This document shows, piece after piece, positions 30,486 to 38,642 of a stretch of 38,642 nt of DNA. The DNA lies in the IMG/VR virus record IMGVR_UViG_3300046836_000508, positions 1 through 38,642 of that record, one strand, 5' to 3'. The number at the start of each line of letters is the position of its first letter. Within the stretch, counting starts at the first letter, position 1. The position numbers and the translations under genes are program-made. The notes under the pieces are model-generated. The model had not been told where the DNA came from. It searched no databases and saw only the letters and a list, made by a program, of their open reading frames with translations. This stretch comes from a virus.

Positions 30486-30750
30486 CGAGGTAGCTGCGGC
30501 GAAGGAACGGTTGAACATAGACCGCACAAGCACAATAGTTCCGTCCAGCGTAGGTGCGGATATAACGACCCTCCTCGCCTCCCACGAAGAACTCACCGCG
30601 AAGCTGGCTGAGGCGGATAGTACTTTTAGCGATTTAGAAAAAGTTAACGATGAACTCTTGGCATTGACTGGGAAGATTACAGACGAGCGCGACGAACTCG
30701 CACGCCAACTGGCCATCTGCCGTCAAATCCAAGAGAGCGAAGCGAGGTAA
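30469..30750 (+). CDS. Coiled-coil protein, 93 aa
   Basis: ATG at 30469 with GAGG six bases upstream. MPTNPNEVAAAK opens it, then a long coiled coil (LASHEELTAKLAEADSTF, EKVNDELLALTGKIT). No family recognised. Confidence 0.55.
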   Translation: MPTNPNEVAAAKERLNIDRTSTIVPSSVGADITTLLASHEELTAKLAEADSTFSDLEKVNDELLALTGKITDERDELARQLAICRQIQESEAR

Positions 30751-30753
30751 GGG

Positions 30754-30972
30754 ATGGAATGGCAATATGGAATCAGACCAGCAGACGGTGGCGATTCAAG
30801 AAAACTGGTAACACTGGAACAGGATGGCTTCGTATGGGTCGGTATTCGTCATTGGAACTCGGCAAAAGGTTACTGGGTTAACAACGATAGTCCAGAAACA
30901 GCTACGGTTTTAGCTTGGGCAGAATTACCTAAGCCAGCATTGAAAAGATTCATTGGTGGAAAATTGACTTAG
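30754..30972 (+). CDS. DUF551-like small protein, 72 aa
   Basis: MEWQYGIRPADGG and the end TVLAWAELPKP, with W-V-IRHWNS between, resemble DUF551-type proteins common in phages, of unknown function. Weak homology impression. Confidence 0.5.
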   Translation: MEWQYGIRPADGGDSRKLVTLEQDGFVWVGIRHWNSAKGYWVNNDSPETATVLAWAELPKPALKRFIGGKLT

Positions 30973-31013
30973 CGGACACGCCAGGACGAGAGCGAAGCGG
31001 GAGGATTGAAAAA

Positions 31014-32090
31014 ATGAGCGAACCGAAGCTGGATTCATTGGTAGAACGCATCCTTGATGCGCTAGACCAACCAGAAGCATTCAAACTCTGGCAAGACGGG
31101 AAGGCTGCCGTAGCACTAACAAACTTTGTTCTTCCAATCATCCAATCGGACTTTGACCGCGAACTCGCCCTGCGCGTGGGGATTGCGCTGGGAGCGGCAG
31201 AGAAAATATTAAACGATAAGATTGCCTGTCTTGAACCAGCCATTAACAGCGAAGCAGTATACAGAATTGCGAATTATTCTATGATTGCTCAAGCCATCCA
31301 CGCCATTCCTCGCGACGCCAGCTTAGTGGAGCAGCATGACGCGGAGATACGGAAGCCGTACGAGTTGGCGCTCGAAAAGTTCCGTAGCATTCTTGCCGAT
31401 GGTGTAACCGCAATCAAGAAAGTTCTCGACGGGCGTGATTGGCTTGGCGAGAGTCGAGGGCCTTACGAATGGGACGACGACCGTTGGATGAAAGAGTTTG
31501 GCGCTGCCGTGGAGGAAATAAGTACGGCGCTAAAGCCACTAGAAACTGAGGCGGCTGATTTATCTATGTGTCCGACAAATTGGGCTGACGTAGTAAAGGC
31601 TCGCACCGACACAACATCTAAGGAGAAAGTGGATGCAGAACTCGCCCTACGCGAAGCGGCGTGGCGGGAGGCGGTATGTAGGGTACTAGAGGAAGTATCC
31701 GACTTTTCCATTCCACCAGATACGTGCATCAATGCGGATCAAGAGGAAGGCTATCACGACGGAGTTTGTAACTTCTTCAATAAGGCACATCATCGTCTAC
31801 GCGCACTCCCCTCCTCCACCGAACTGTTGGCGCAGCGCGAGAAGGATGCCGGGGCGCGGGCATATGATTCCGTAATTCATATGTTGCAATCCATGCAAAT
31901 ATGTTGCGTTCCGAACCAAGTTGATAGGGGGGCGGTTATTTCCCAGGTAAGATTGATGCGTGACGATCTACTTAAAGAATCCATTGGGGGTGTCACTTAT
32001 AGCCCACCTGTTCCTCCAAGAAGCACAGATGTGGCGGCCCCCAGTGGGTATAGTGAAGAGATTCAAAGAGATGGGGAAGGTTCTGGCTAA
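31014..32090 (+). CDS. Long helical hypothetical protein, 358 aa
   Basis: ATG after GGGAGGATTGAAAAA. Almost entirely helical and acidic (DRELALRVGIALGAAEKIL; KVDAELALREAAWREAV), with a Pro/Ser-rich end. The last rightward gene, 16 bases before the leftward lysin gene; no terminator fits there. No family recognised. Confidence 0.6.
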   Translation: MSEPKLDSLVERILDALDQPEAFKLWQDGKAAVALTNFVLPIIQSDFDRELALRVGIALGAAEKILNDKIACLEPAINSEAVYRIANYSMIAQAIHAIPRDASLVEQHDAEIRKPYELALEKFRSILADGVTAIKKVLDGRDWLGESRGPYEWDDDRWMKEFGAAVEEISTALKPLETEAADLSMCPTNWADVVKARTDTTSKEKVDAELALREAAWREAVCRVLEEVSDFSIPPDTCINADQEEGYHDGVCNFFNKAHHRLRALPSSTELLAQREKDAGARAYDSVIHMLQSMQICCVPNQVDRGAVISQVRLMRDDLLKESIGGVTYSPPVPPRSTDVAAPSGYSEEIQRDGEGSG

Positions 32091-32106
32091 GCCGCAGGAG
32101 TGAAGC

Positions 32107-32577
32107 TCATACCCAGTCGATTGGAAACTGCTTCCACACTTCATCCACGCCGGCGTCCCGGTAGGTTTGCTGCATCTCATCGGTCGGCTTGGCAGGAACC
32201 TCACTCAGCTCGACGTGTGGCGTATCCTTCCAACTAGCACCGCTACGTAATCCGAATGAAGGCGCAAGCGCAACCAGCCTGTCGAATCCTTTACTTGTCC
32301 AATCTGCTTTGCCATCTACCAGAAACGTGAAATCGACCGCATAACCTAGAACATGATTCGACTGTGCGCCCTTTGCGTTGGTGTACGTCACGCCGATCTT
32401 ATTACCGTTCGCATCCCTCCCCTTCTGCCAGATCGCATCCTGATCAGCTACACTGGCAAGCCCCCGCGTGACGCGCGGCGTGAATCCTTCTCCCTCTAGC
32501 GCACTGATGAGCTTATGCACCCGATCGGCTAAGACCGGATGCACCAGCTTCAATCGTTCTTCTGTGAAGGGATCCAT
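32107..32577 (-). CDS. M15/VanY-like peptidase endolysin, 156 aa
   Basis: TRGLASVADQDAIWQKGR (R38), SNHVLGYAVDF (H75, D82) and DTPHVEL (H121) give the zinc site of L-alanyl-D-glutamate or D-Ala peptidases. It cleaves peptidoglycan cross-links at the end of infection. No signal peptide, so it needs the holin. ATG immediately follows the upstream TAG. Confidence 0.88.
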   Translation of the reverse strand: MDPFTEERLKLVHPVLADRVHKLISALEGEGFTPRVTRGLASVADQDAIWQKGRDANGNKIGVTYTNAKGAQSNHVLGYAVDFTFLVDGKADWTSKGFDRLVALAPSFGLRSGASWKDTPHVELSEVPAKPTDEMQQTYRDAGVDEVWKQFPIDWV

Positions 32578-32751
32578 CTATCCGCGCTGCGCTTCAAGTG
32601 CGGGTTTGGTTATCAAGTCAGCGCGATGCTTATCCCATGCATCGATCGCCGCAGAGGTCGCGTCAATAATATCTTGGGGAGCTTTGGACTTGACCAGCTG
32701 AGCGAGTAGCGGTTTAGCAAGGGCGAGTGCGAGTTCAATAGCGAGAATCAT
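32578..32751 (-). CDS. Small helical protein before the endolysin, 57 aa
   Basis: ATG overlaps the upstream TAA. A hydrophobic helix (ILAIELALALAKPLLAQLV) without a full membrane span, then an amphipathic C-terminal half. Possibly a lysis accessory. Confidence 0.55.
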   Translation of the reverse strand: MILAIELALALAKPLLAQLVKSKAPQDIIDATSAAIDAWDKHRADLITKPALEAQRG

Positions 32752-33146
32752 TAAATTACCCCCTTGAGGTCCGCTGCGGTCTGGTTGTAATTAGCAATAG
32801 CAGCCTTGAGTTTATCGGTGGCCTGCTGTAACGCGGGCGTGCCCTTGGCTGGCGGAGTACATGCGCCTCCTGATTCAAATGCAGGACTGGAACAGTAGAC
32901 CTCGGTCGCGTCAATCAACGTATCCTTGGCAGCGGTGAGCTTGTTATTCGCTAGACAGGGTTGCGCCGTAACCACCTTGCTGATTCCACTCGTGGCATCG
33001 AACATGCACTCGGGATGCTGCGAGCGGAATGAAACGAGAGCCGCTTTACTGGTCACGATGATATCGTAGGCATCACGCTCAACTGGGGTACATCCGGTAA
33101 GCGCCAGCACACATAGCAGCACTGGCGCTATCAATAAACGCTTCAT
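32751..33146 (-). CDS. Lipoprotein, possible spanin-type, 131 aa
   Basis: MKRLLIAPVLLCVLALTGC has a lipobox LTGC with Cys 19. The mature part is helical (KLTAAKDTLIDATEVYC; LQQATDKLKAAIANYNQ). Position next to endolysin and holin candidates could fit an outer-membrane spanin, although the length and Cys pattern are not diagnostic. Good AAGGAG site. Confidence 0.62.
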   Translation of the reverse strand: MKRLLIAPVLLCVLALTGCTPVERDAYDIIVTSKAALVSFRSQHPECMFDATSGISKVVTAQPCLANNKLTAAKDTLIDATEVYCSSPAFESGGACTPPAKGTPALQQATDKLKAAIANYNQTAADLKGVI

Positions 33147-33157
33147 TGAGTCTCCTT

Positions 33158-33610
33158 TTATACTACTGGCGTTGGTGTCGGTACGTTGATAACCAGTGTC
33201 GCGCTCTGAGCCGTCACCGCGCTCACCGTCAGCGAATCCGATGCGGTCAGGCCGTTCCCATCGTCCGCGCCGGAAATGTTGGCCACGCCGGCCGCGACAT
33301 ACGTTAGCTGTCCACTGGCAGGATCAACCGTCGCCACCGCTGGATTGTCCGACGTATACGTTACCTTCCCCACTGGCGGTACGACAATCCCCCGTCCATT
33401 GGGTAGGCTGAATTCAGTGAATACCGCTACTCCAGGATCTTCGTTCAAATGCACTGTGACCGGCATGGGTTCTCCTTTTGAATCGATGAATTTAAGTGTG
33501 GCCGAGACTGCGCGATGCTTGCAAACACAATGAGCAATATGTCTGAGGAGACGAACCTCCTCCTCGAGTAGCTGAATGATCTTACGTTCGTACCTGTGAT
33601 CGAAGAACAT
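33158..33610 (-). CDS. Ig-like (Big_2) domain protein, 150 aa
   Basis: A short helical start (IIQLLEEEVRLLRHIAH) precedes a bacterial Ig-like fold: GKVTYTSDNPAVATVDPASG and YVAAGVANISGADDGNG. Such domains decorate phage surface and tail proteins. Located in the lysis region. Confidence 0.68.
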   Translation of the reverse strand: MFFDHRYERKIIQLLEEEVRLLRHIAHCVCKHRAVSATLKFIDSKGEPMPVTVHLNEDPGVAVFTEFSLPNGRGIVVPPVGKVTYTSDNPAVATVDPASGQLTYVAAGVANISGADDGNGLTASDSLTVSAVTAQSATLVINVPTPTPVV

Positions 33611-33614
33611 ATTC

Positions 33615-33800
33615 CTAGAAGAAACTTGCCAGAACTAAGAAGAACAATCCCAACCCAATTAGCTTGGTACGATATGGTTCTACTGGAGCAGGCCATCCGA
33701 ATCCAGCGATAGCAAATAGAACTAGGGCAAATACTCGAAAGATCAAATTGAGAGGAGCCCCACCACCTGTGCGTTCAGTCAACTGTAACAATGCGAACAT
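33615..33800 (-). CDS. Two-span membrane protein, holin candidate, 61 aa
   Basis: Two hydrophobic segments (LIFRVFALVLFAIAGFGW and LIGLGLFFLVLASFF). GGAGAATTC before ATG. Size and location fit a small holin or antiholin; other membrane proteins nearby compete. Confidence 0.5.
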   Translation of the reverse strand: MFALLQLTERTGGGAPLNLIFRVFALVLFAIAGFGWPAPVEPYRTKLIGLGLFFLVLASFF

Positions 33801-33809
33801 GAATTCTCC

Positions 33810-33959
33810 TTATACTCTAATCATTCCCAGTAGGTAAAGAATCAGAATGATGATGAGCAAGGTTCCGACTACTCCCGCTCCACCACCCGGCCCCCAGTTG
33901 GTATAGCCTAAGCCTCCACCACCGATCAGAAGAATCAGAACGATGAGTAAGATGATCAA
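33810..33959 (-). CDS. DUF3309-like small membrane protein, 49 aa
   Basis: TTG start with GGAG five bases upstream. Sequence IILLIVLILLIGGGGLG, then WGPGGGAGVVGTLLIIILIL matches the pattern of DUF3309-type membrane proteins (hydrophobic-Gly-rich-hydrophobic). Function unknown; possibly lysis-related. Confidence 0.55.
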   Translation of the reverse strand: MIILLIVLILLIGGGGLGYTNWGPGGGAGVVGTLLIIILILYLLGMIRV

Positions 33960-33961
33960 AT

Positions 33962-34237
33962 TTATCTCCTAAGATGCGTCAGAATGGGCCCAATAATCTC
34001 ACGTAAGATCCAGCCGACCGCGCCCAGCGCCATGCCCAGCACGGCACGCTCAATCCACTCCCAGCGACGCTTGCCGCCCTGCAACGTCTCCTCTTTAAAC
34101 GTATCGGCTGCCTTCTCCACTGCGCGATCCCGCTTAATCTCCTCAACGTCGAGTGAAAGCTGTGCCACTAGATCAATGACTTCATCGAGCCTTCTGGACA
34201 ACCAGTAAAGCTCCTGAATCTGTGTTGGATCGGACAC
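33962..34237 (-). CDS. XhlA-like coiled-coil membrane protein, 91 aa
   Basis: GTG at 34237 shares its G with the previous TAG. A coiled coil (ELYWLSRRLDEVIDLVAQL) and a C-terminal span (AVLGMALGAVGWILREII) resemble XhlA-type holin-associated proteins. A longer reading to 34441 would run over another likely gene. Confidence 0.6.
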   Translation of the reverse strand: MSDPTQIQELYWLSRRLDEVIDLVAQLSLDVEEIKRDRAVEKAADTFKEETLQGGKRRWEWIERAVLGMALGAVGWILREIIGPILTHLRR

Positions 34238-34425
34238 TAATCGCTGCCCGGCTTTTCGGAAAGGATTCTGGAGTCTGATCGTTGCTGGAGAAATGTGATC
34301 TTGTCGTAGATCGTATGGAACAGCTCTAATAGCTGACGGCTCGCTTCGGTATTCTTCCCCTCCAGTATCCTTTCCATCTCCTTCAATTCGTCCTCCGGGT
34401 TCCTTTTTAGGGCGTTCTGATTCAA
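34237..34425 (-). CDS. Hypothetical helical protein, about 62 aa, start uncertain
   Basis: TTG at 34425 opens a charged helical frame (DELKEMERILEGKNTEASRQ, then LLELFHTIYDKITFLQ) with heptad spacing. An ATG at 34377 is an alternative. The competing frame here is less protein-like. Ribosome binding site not clear. Confidence 0.48.
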   Translation of the reverse strand: MNQNALKRNPEDELKEMERILEGKNTEASRQLLELFHTIYDKITFLQQRSDSRILSEKPGSD

Positions 34426-34465
34426 GGCTCATCGCCACCATTCTGAGGGCAATATTTGGGCCAGC

Positions 34466-34894
34466 TTACCCGCCCTTATTAGATTCACCCAAGGCAGCTT
34501 GTGGAACGACAACATTGCCAGAAGCATCGACCCGCGCGGGAATGGAAGGACCAGCGATCGCTGCTGACACAATTCCCGGCTTATTCGTAGTTGCCTGATA
34601 CACCGTCTCCTGTAAAGCGTACTGGTTGAGCCAGTGCCACCCGCCATGCAGCAAAGTCCAAATGCCAATGTTCATAATGATAAGAGTATGAGTCCCGGTA
34701 GATGCGTCCTTCGTCCAAGACCACTCGATCCCAAGCGACACAGCAGCAGCAGCGACGATGCTGACAACTCGATTGAGGGTAGCGCGACCTTGTTCTACGA
34801 GAGGAAACCACTTGGCGGATTTGAGCTTCTGCATCAGAAATACAACGACCGCAGACGACGTGAACTGGGTCATCGCCACATTGCTGATATCCAT
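34466..34894 (-). CDS. Probable holin, 142 aa
   Basis: GGAGG precedes ATG 34894. Up to three hydrophobic regions: SSAVVVFLMQ, VVSIVAAAAVSLGIEW and TLIIMNIGIWTLLHGG. The architecture, with WSWTKDAST between spans, resembles membrane proteins next to endolysins in other phages. It would form pores for endolysin release. Confidence 0.6.
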   Translation of the reverse strand: MDISNVAMTQFTSSAVVVFLMQKLKSAKWFPLVEQGRATLNRVVSIVAAAAVSLGIEWSWTKDASTGTHTLIIMNIGIWTLLHGGWHWLNQYALQETVYQATTNKPGIVSAAIAGPSIPARVDASGNVVVPQAALGESNKGG

Positions 34895-34952
34895 TACCAT
34901 CCTCCGTGTTCACGTAGATGAGAGCAGCCGAGGATGGCGGCTGCCGCTTAGT

Positions 34953-35480
34953 TCACTGGATCGTTATCGTAATCTTGCAATGCGTTGCGTCAGTCTTCAC
35001 GCAGACCATCGTTCCAGCCGGACCTTGAGGACCAGTCGCCCCGGTAGCGCCAATAGGACCTTGCGGACCGATCGGACCTTGTGCTCCCGTGGCACCCGTC
35101 GCTCCGGTAGCGCCGGTAGGACCCGTTGGCCCAGCTGGCCCCTGTGGCCCTGGAGGCCCAGGCGGTCCCACCGTTCCACTCGGCACCGTCGCACTGACTG
35201 CATTGCTAGGTATGCTATCCCCGGCCGTTGTGACCGCCACCACGGTATACACATACGTGCTGCCAGCAATCACATTGGGATCCGAGTACACTGCGGTGTT
35301 AGCGGCTACAGTGGCCAGCACGACCCCATCTCGGCGCACCTTCTGTCCAGTCGTGGTGATCCCGCTAGGCTGCACTCCCAGTGTCCAGCCGATATTCACC
35401 GCATGCTGGGCGGAGACTGGAAGGGTATATATAAGAGCTAATATAAGAGCTAGAGTTGCCAACTCAAATGAGCGTCTCAA
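34953..35480 (-). CDS. Secreted FnIII plus collagen-like protein, 175 aa
   Basis: TTG at 35480 overlaps the previous TGA and has AAGGAG seven bases upstream. Signal peptide ([16 protein letters not shown]), an FnIII-like beta domain (~28-103), and a Gly-X-Y tract ([16 protein letters not shown]) near 104-158, then a short Cys-containing end. Third collagen-like gene in the window, and the only one with a signal. Confidence 0.75.
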   Translation of the reverse strand: MRRSFELATLALILALIYTLPVSAQHAVNIGWTLGVQPSGITTTGQKVRRDGVVLATVAANTAVYSDPNVIAGSTYVYTVVAVTTAGDSIPSNAVSATVPSGTVGPPGPPGPQGPAGPTGPTGATGATGATGAQGPIGPQGPIGATGATGPQGPAGTMVCVKTDATHCKITITIQ

Positions 35481-36472
35481 ACCTTAACTCCTTCTACAAC
35501 ATTCTCCTTACGTGTATACAGGCCAATGGTAATTAAATCAACGACTTTCGATGCGCCCACGGCATAACAAGCATCCTGCCAGATGCAGGGTACTAGTCCG
35601 TCACAGGCGCCGCGGGACATGGGTATCTCCGTCCAGTCGTACCCTTCCCTCTCCATCGCCCGCATGCGCCGTGCCTCAGCCAACATCTGCCGCACGGTAT
35701 CCTCACACACGGCATCACTAGGCGCATTCACCGTCACATGATGCACGACGTCATCGATTACCCTATCTCTGATCATCGCCTCAACCCAATCTTCTGGGGT
35801 GATATCTCCTGCGTCAGCCAAATACAGTGGCGTCCACTTTTGATAGGACGAGCCGTCCTTATGCTTGAAATGCACGCCGTGGATATTCGCCACACTGGGA
35901 TGCCGCCAGCCCCGGGCCCACTGGCTTGCACGCCTACCCTTGCGCATCTGCCCAATCTCTATGACATGCAGCATCATCGGCGCCCGCAGCACCGCCATAT
36001 CCCCAAACGCATGCCAGCCGTGCATCTCCCGTGCCAGCGCATCCTCATTCCATTTGTCCACGGTAATCCAGCGATGTAGCGTGCCTGAATCGTCCATCCA
36101 TGAGGTTGTCTGCCACGAGGTCAGATCATCCAGAAAGACCACTCCCGCCGGCTTGACCGTAAGCAGCACCAACGTTGCAACCGCGCGCGGTATCGTCTCC
36201 AGCATCGCGCACCAATCCTTCGCTACCTGATAGGTATTCGTTCCATACGGCTGATCGAGGCCGGGGTTAGCCGCAGCCTCAAGGAACTGCGTGCGCGCTT
36301 CGTCAGCTTCCGCTACCGGATCTCCGCCATTCGATAGCTTATAGATGGCACGAGAGAGGAGCCGATCGAATAGCGTCTTTGGACGATGATGATGGGCATA
36401 CCAATCTAATTCGATGAGGTGACGGCGGCGGCAATCTTGAAAGTGCGTGAGCGCCGTCGCGGAGAGGATCAT
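35477..36472 (-). CDS. RecB/Cas4-like protein with degenerate catalytic site, 331 aa
   Basis: Starts [15 protein letters not shown] (C14), and ends with C290, C296 and C302, the Fe-S cluster pattern of Cas4-type nucleases. The core reads [20 protein letters not shown]158 and E172 are present but the expected Lys is Gly 174. It may bind DNA without cutting. Second copy of this fold in the window. Overlap ATGA with upstream gene. Confidence 0.62.
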   Translation of the reverse strand: MILSATALTHFQDCRRRHLIELDWYAHHHRPKTLFDRLLSRAIYKLSNGGDPVAEADEARTQFLEAAANPGLDQPYGTNTYQVAKDWCAMLETIPRAVATLVLLTVKPAGVVFLDDLTSWQTTSWMDDSGTLHRWITVDKWNEDALAREMHGWHAFGDMAVLRAPMMLHVIEIGQMRKGRRASQWARGWRHPSVANIHGVHFKHKDGSSYQKWTPLYLADAGDITPEDWVEAMIRDRVIDDVVHHVTVNAPSDAVCEDTVRQMLAEARRMRAMEREGYDWTEIPMSRGACDGLVPCIWQDACYAVGASKVVDLITIGLYTRKENVVEGVKV

Positions 36473-37914
36473 GGTTTAGGCGGCGGCAACTGTGCCCATA
36501 CAGGTGTTCGTGGAATCTGTTTGACTATTGCAGGTGAGGAACTAGGCGCGCCTGCCTGTCCAGCATATTGTCCTTGAAGGACAACTCTCGGACCCGCTAC
36601 TGGGGTAGGAATATCTGGCGAGTTCTTAAGTGCGAGTAATGCATCTTCAAGGTCTGCACCAGCATTCCCCTTGAATATATTGGCTACTCCAGATGCCCAT
36701 CCTCTACCTTTCAAACTGACTCCAGCACGAGGGCGAATCTCTAATCGCTGACGTTCAAGCGAGTTCATTCCACTTTCTATTTGCCGATTGATTGCTGACA
36801 GAGCTGCATAACGACGTTCGTATCCGGCAACACCTGGTTGATCTAGCGATTGTAGTTTTCCATTTATACTGTCACTGAGAGCGCTATCTAGTCGTTGCAG
36901 ACTTGCCTTAGTAGCAGACTTCTGCGCGGACACATATGCTGCCTCCGGCCGCGCTGCCGACAACTCTCGTAGATGTGCATTGACTGCTCGTGCAAGTTCC
37001 GCAGCATCCTCAATAGGAACCTGCGCGGTAGGATTTCCCGCTAATTTAAGAGCTGCTGCGCGGGCGCCAGAATCAGCCGTCTGTGTTCGTGCGATATACT
37101 TAAGCGCTTGCTGCATGACTTGCGGATTTTCAGTCAAACCAATCTGTGCGCCTGCCTTCTTGGCAATGTTAATCTGACCCATATACTCGTTATTGAACAT
37201 ATCCTTCAAGCGCTGGTCAATCGCTTCATTGACCTGTCGAAAGTACATCTCAGGATTTAGGATTCCACCTTTGGTACGTTCAGGAATCGCACCACTCTTA
37301 ACCATGTTTTGAAGATCCCCAAGTGCTGCGACTACGTTATCCCGATAGTTGGGATTCTCTGATGGGACTGCGCGGAAGATTCCTTCTACTGCACTCTGAA
37401 TTTTGGGACCAATCATCCAGCCAAGTCCCTTGCCAATCCCTTGCACAGCCAGATCGCCGCCCTTTTGTGCCGCAGCGTATTCCAATCCAGTCGTAGCGGC
37501 CTCGTTTAGATTGGCTGGCTCATCTGTCAAGAAAGGCTTTCCGAGTACTCCGGCGGCTGCACCCATACCTGCACCGCCAGGGCCGCCAACAGTCCCACCA
37601 ACAGTCGCGCCAATCCCTGGGAGGAATCCAGCTTCGTTATTCTTGGCAGATTTTACTTGAGATGGAAAGTCAGGCATTGCAGCGCGAGCCTTCGCACCTG
37701 ACACCGCCGCACCCATCGTGTCGTACTGGATAGGCGTCGTGCCTAGATCATTGGAATTTAGTACAGGACCACCTGGACGAGCCTGAAACGCACCAGGAGT
37801 GCCGGGAGGTTTGGATGACGCAGCGGACTCAACTGCTCCAAGATCCGAAAGATCATCACTAACCGAAGGCTTCGCTCCCAGATCCGACAGATCATCCGTG
37901 GTAGCTTGTGGCAT
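36469..37914 (-). CDS. Putative internal virion/ejection-type protein, 481 aa
   Basis: N-terminal DDLSDLGAKPSVSDDLSDLG is a duplicated acidic repeat. Then a Gly/Ala-rich hydrophobic stretch (IGATVGGTVGGPGGAGMGAA) and long helices. This resembles podovirus internal proteins ejected into the host envelope, but no enzymatic motif is seen. Start overlaps the upstream TAA. Confidence 0.52.
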   Translation of the reverse strand: MPQATTDDLSDLGAKPSVSDDLSDLGAVESAASSKPPGTPGAFQARPGGPVLNSNDLGTTPIQYDTMGAAVSGAKARAAMPDFPSQVKSAKNNEAGFLPGIGATVGGTVGGPGGAGMGAAAGVLGKPFLTDEPANLNEAATTGLEYAAAQKGGDLAVQGIGKGLGWMIGPKIQSAVEGIFRAVPSENPNYRDNVVAALGDLQNMVKSGAIPERTKGGILNPEMYFRQVNEAIDQRLKDMFNNEYMGQINIAKKAGAQIGLTENPQVMQQALKYIARTQTADSGARAAALKLAGNPTAQVPIEDAAELARAVNAHLRELSAARPEAAYVSAQKSATKASLQRLDSALSDSINGKLQSLDQPGVAGYERRYAALSAINRQIESGMNSLERQRLEIRPRAGVSLKGRGWASGVANIFKGNAGADLEDALLALKNSPDIPTPVAGPRVVLQGQYAGQAGAPSSSPAIVKQIPRTPVWAQLPPPKP

Positions 37915-38642
37915 TATTGCACCATCGTTGCGCCGCGATCCTTGGCAGCCTGAATCTTCTTAGGATCATTCGGCACATCCCACGCTTTACCCTTGTACAT
38001 CATTTTCACGGTGCCGCCACTCGTTGCGCCACCCCCAGCAGCAGGCAACGCAGGAATCCTCGGTGCAATCTTCTTGATCCCCGGCTGCGCAGACTCCAGC
38101 GTATTCATCTGCTTATTGATCTTGCTAATCTGTCCTTTGGCATATTCCTTGGAAATGGGAAAGTCAGGAGTCATTCCACCGATGGCATCGCGAACCTTAT
38201 CGGTAGCATTTCCCATACCACCGACGCCACGTAATACCATCATGGATTCCTGCGCAGAAGCCACACTCTGTGCATAATCCTGCTGAGCCTGCGATAAAGT
38301 TCCAGCAGCTTGTGATTTGATCCATGACTCAATGGCAGATTTTGGATCGGTGGACCTCATTGCCAAGATCATCTGAGCGCGTTGCGTTCCGGTGAATCCT
38401 TCCTCTGGCATATTCTCTACCGCATTGGTAAGTTGATCGATGGCTTGGTGCATTTCTGTAAACTGTCCCCTACGCAACATCAACTTGTCACCCTCGTTGA
38501 AATTGGCGGGGTAGTTCTCAGGGTGAGAGATGATGTCCCATGCACTGGCAACGGTAGCGTTTCCGTCCTTGTCGATAATGGGAGTTACGCGATACTTCGC
38601 TTGATATTCAGCTCGTGCGCGAGCCGATGAAAGAACACGCTC
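37914..38642 (-). CDS. Putative virion-associated protein, 5' end beyond the window
   Basis: Open frame of 242 codons to TAA at 37914; no start before the window edge. Helical with Gln/Ala-rich parts (SQAQQDYAQSVASAQESMM), then a basic C-terminal motif. In-frame sequence to the edge includes ASAWDIISHPENYPANF. It lies just upstream of the possible internal virion protein. Confidence 0.5.
   Translation of the reverse strand, partial: ERVLSSARARAEYQAKYRVTPIIDKDGNATVASAWDIISHPENYPANFNEGDKLMLRRGQFTEMHQAIDQLTNAVENMPEEGFTGTQRAQMILAMRSTDPKSAIESWIKSQAAGTLSQAQQDYAQSVASAQESMMVLRGVGGMGNATDKVRDAIGGMTPDFPISKEYAKGQISKINKQMNTLESAQPGIKKIAPRIPALPAAGGGATSGGTVKMMYKGKAWDVPNDPKKIQAAKDRGATMVQ

Noticed and set aside
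34581-34913. 110-codon minus-strand frame over the holin gene
   Set aside because: Out of frame with the holin; composition not protein-like.
1-38642. tRNA and rRNA genes
   Set aside because: None recognised by eye; I cannot exclude a divergent tRNA without a tool.
1-38642. Integrase, attachment site or insertion sequence
   Set aside because: No such motif or flanking inverted repeat seen; only a free-standing HNH gene.

Overview
The window looks like part of the genome of a tailed double-stranded DNA bacteriophage. It contains a portal-like protein, a large terminase, a likely small terminase, collagen-like fibre proteins, a holin/endolysin cluster, RusA, RecT-like and RecB/Cas4-like recombination proteins, a Dam-type methylase, an HNH endonuclease and dozens of tiny genes joined by ATGA, GTGA or TAATG overlaps. 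I saw no integrase, capsid, tail-tube or polymerase gene. A secreted protein with a PEP-CTERM-like tail, together with lipoprotein and signal peptides, suggests a Gram-negative host that has an exosortase; this is inference.

Layout. Positions 1-14250 are read leftward: a zinc-ribbon/AT-hook protein, several unknown genes, a likely TerS, TerL, collagen-like and beta-rich virion proteins, a methyltransferase, a GT2-GT2-methyltransferase fusion, and a portal gene whose 3' end leaves the window at base 1. Positions 14251-14826 are a divergent control region with promoters, iteron-like repeats and palindromes. Positions 14827-19304 are a rightward array of very small genes, several Cys-rich or membrane-spanning, with one probable leftward zinc-ribbon gene inside. 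Two matching hairpins (19304-19433) separate this array from a leftward RepA/DnaB-like ATPase (19464-20339). Positions 20594-25987 are the rightward recombination and DNA-modification block. Positions 26028-32090 are a rightward accessory block with an RHH regulator, an HNH endonuclease, a PEP-CTERM-like protein, a putative Acb2/Tad1-type protein and a Lar-like zinc ribbon. Positions 32107-38642 are leftward again: an M15 endolysin, lipoprotein, holin candidates, a secreted FnIII/collagen protein, a degenerate Cas4-like protein and internal-virion-type proteins; the last gene enters from beyond the right edge.

If the genome is circular or circularly permuted, the two leftward arms form one late transcription unit running terminase, fibres, portal, (missing capsid and tail genes), internal virion proteins, lysis.

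The most notable points are these. Three near-consensus sigma70 promoters place their predicted start at or within a few bases of an ATG with no Shine-Dalgarno, and all three genes encode predicted DNA-binding proteins. A phage carries a PEP-CTERM-like secreted protein next to a putative cyclic-nucleotide-sponge protein. A glycosyltransferase/methyltransferase cassette sits beside collagen-like fibre genes. A 30-bp junction fuses copies of the start of the Cas4-like gene and the end of the rusA gene.
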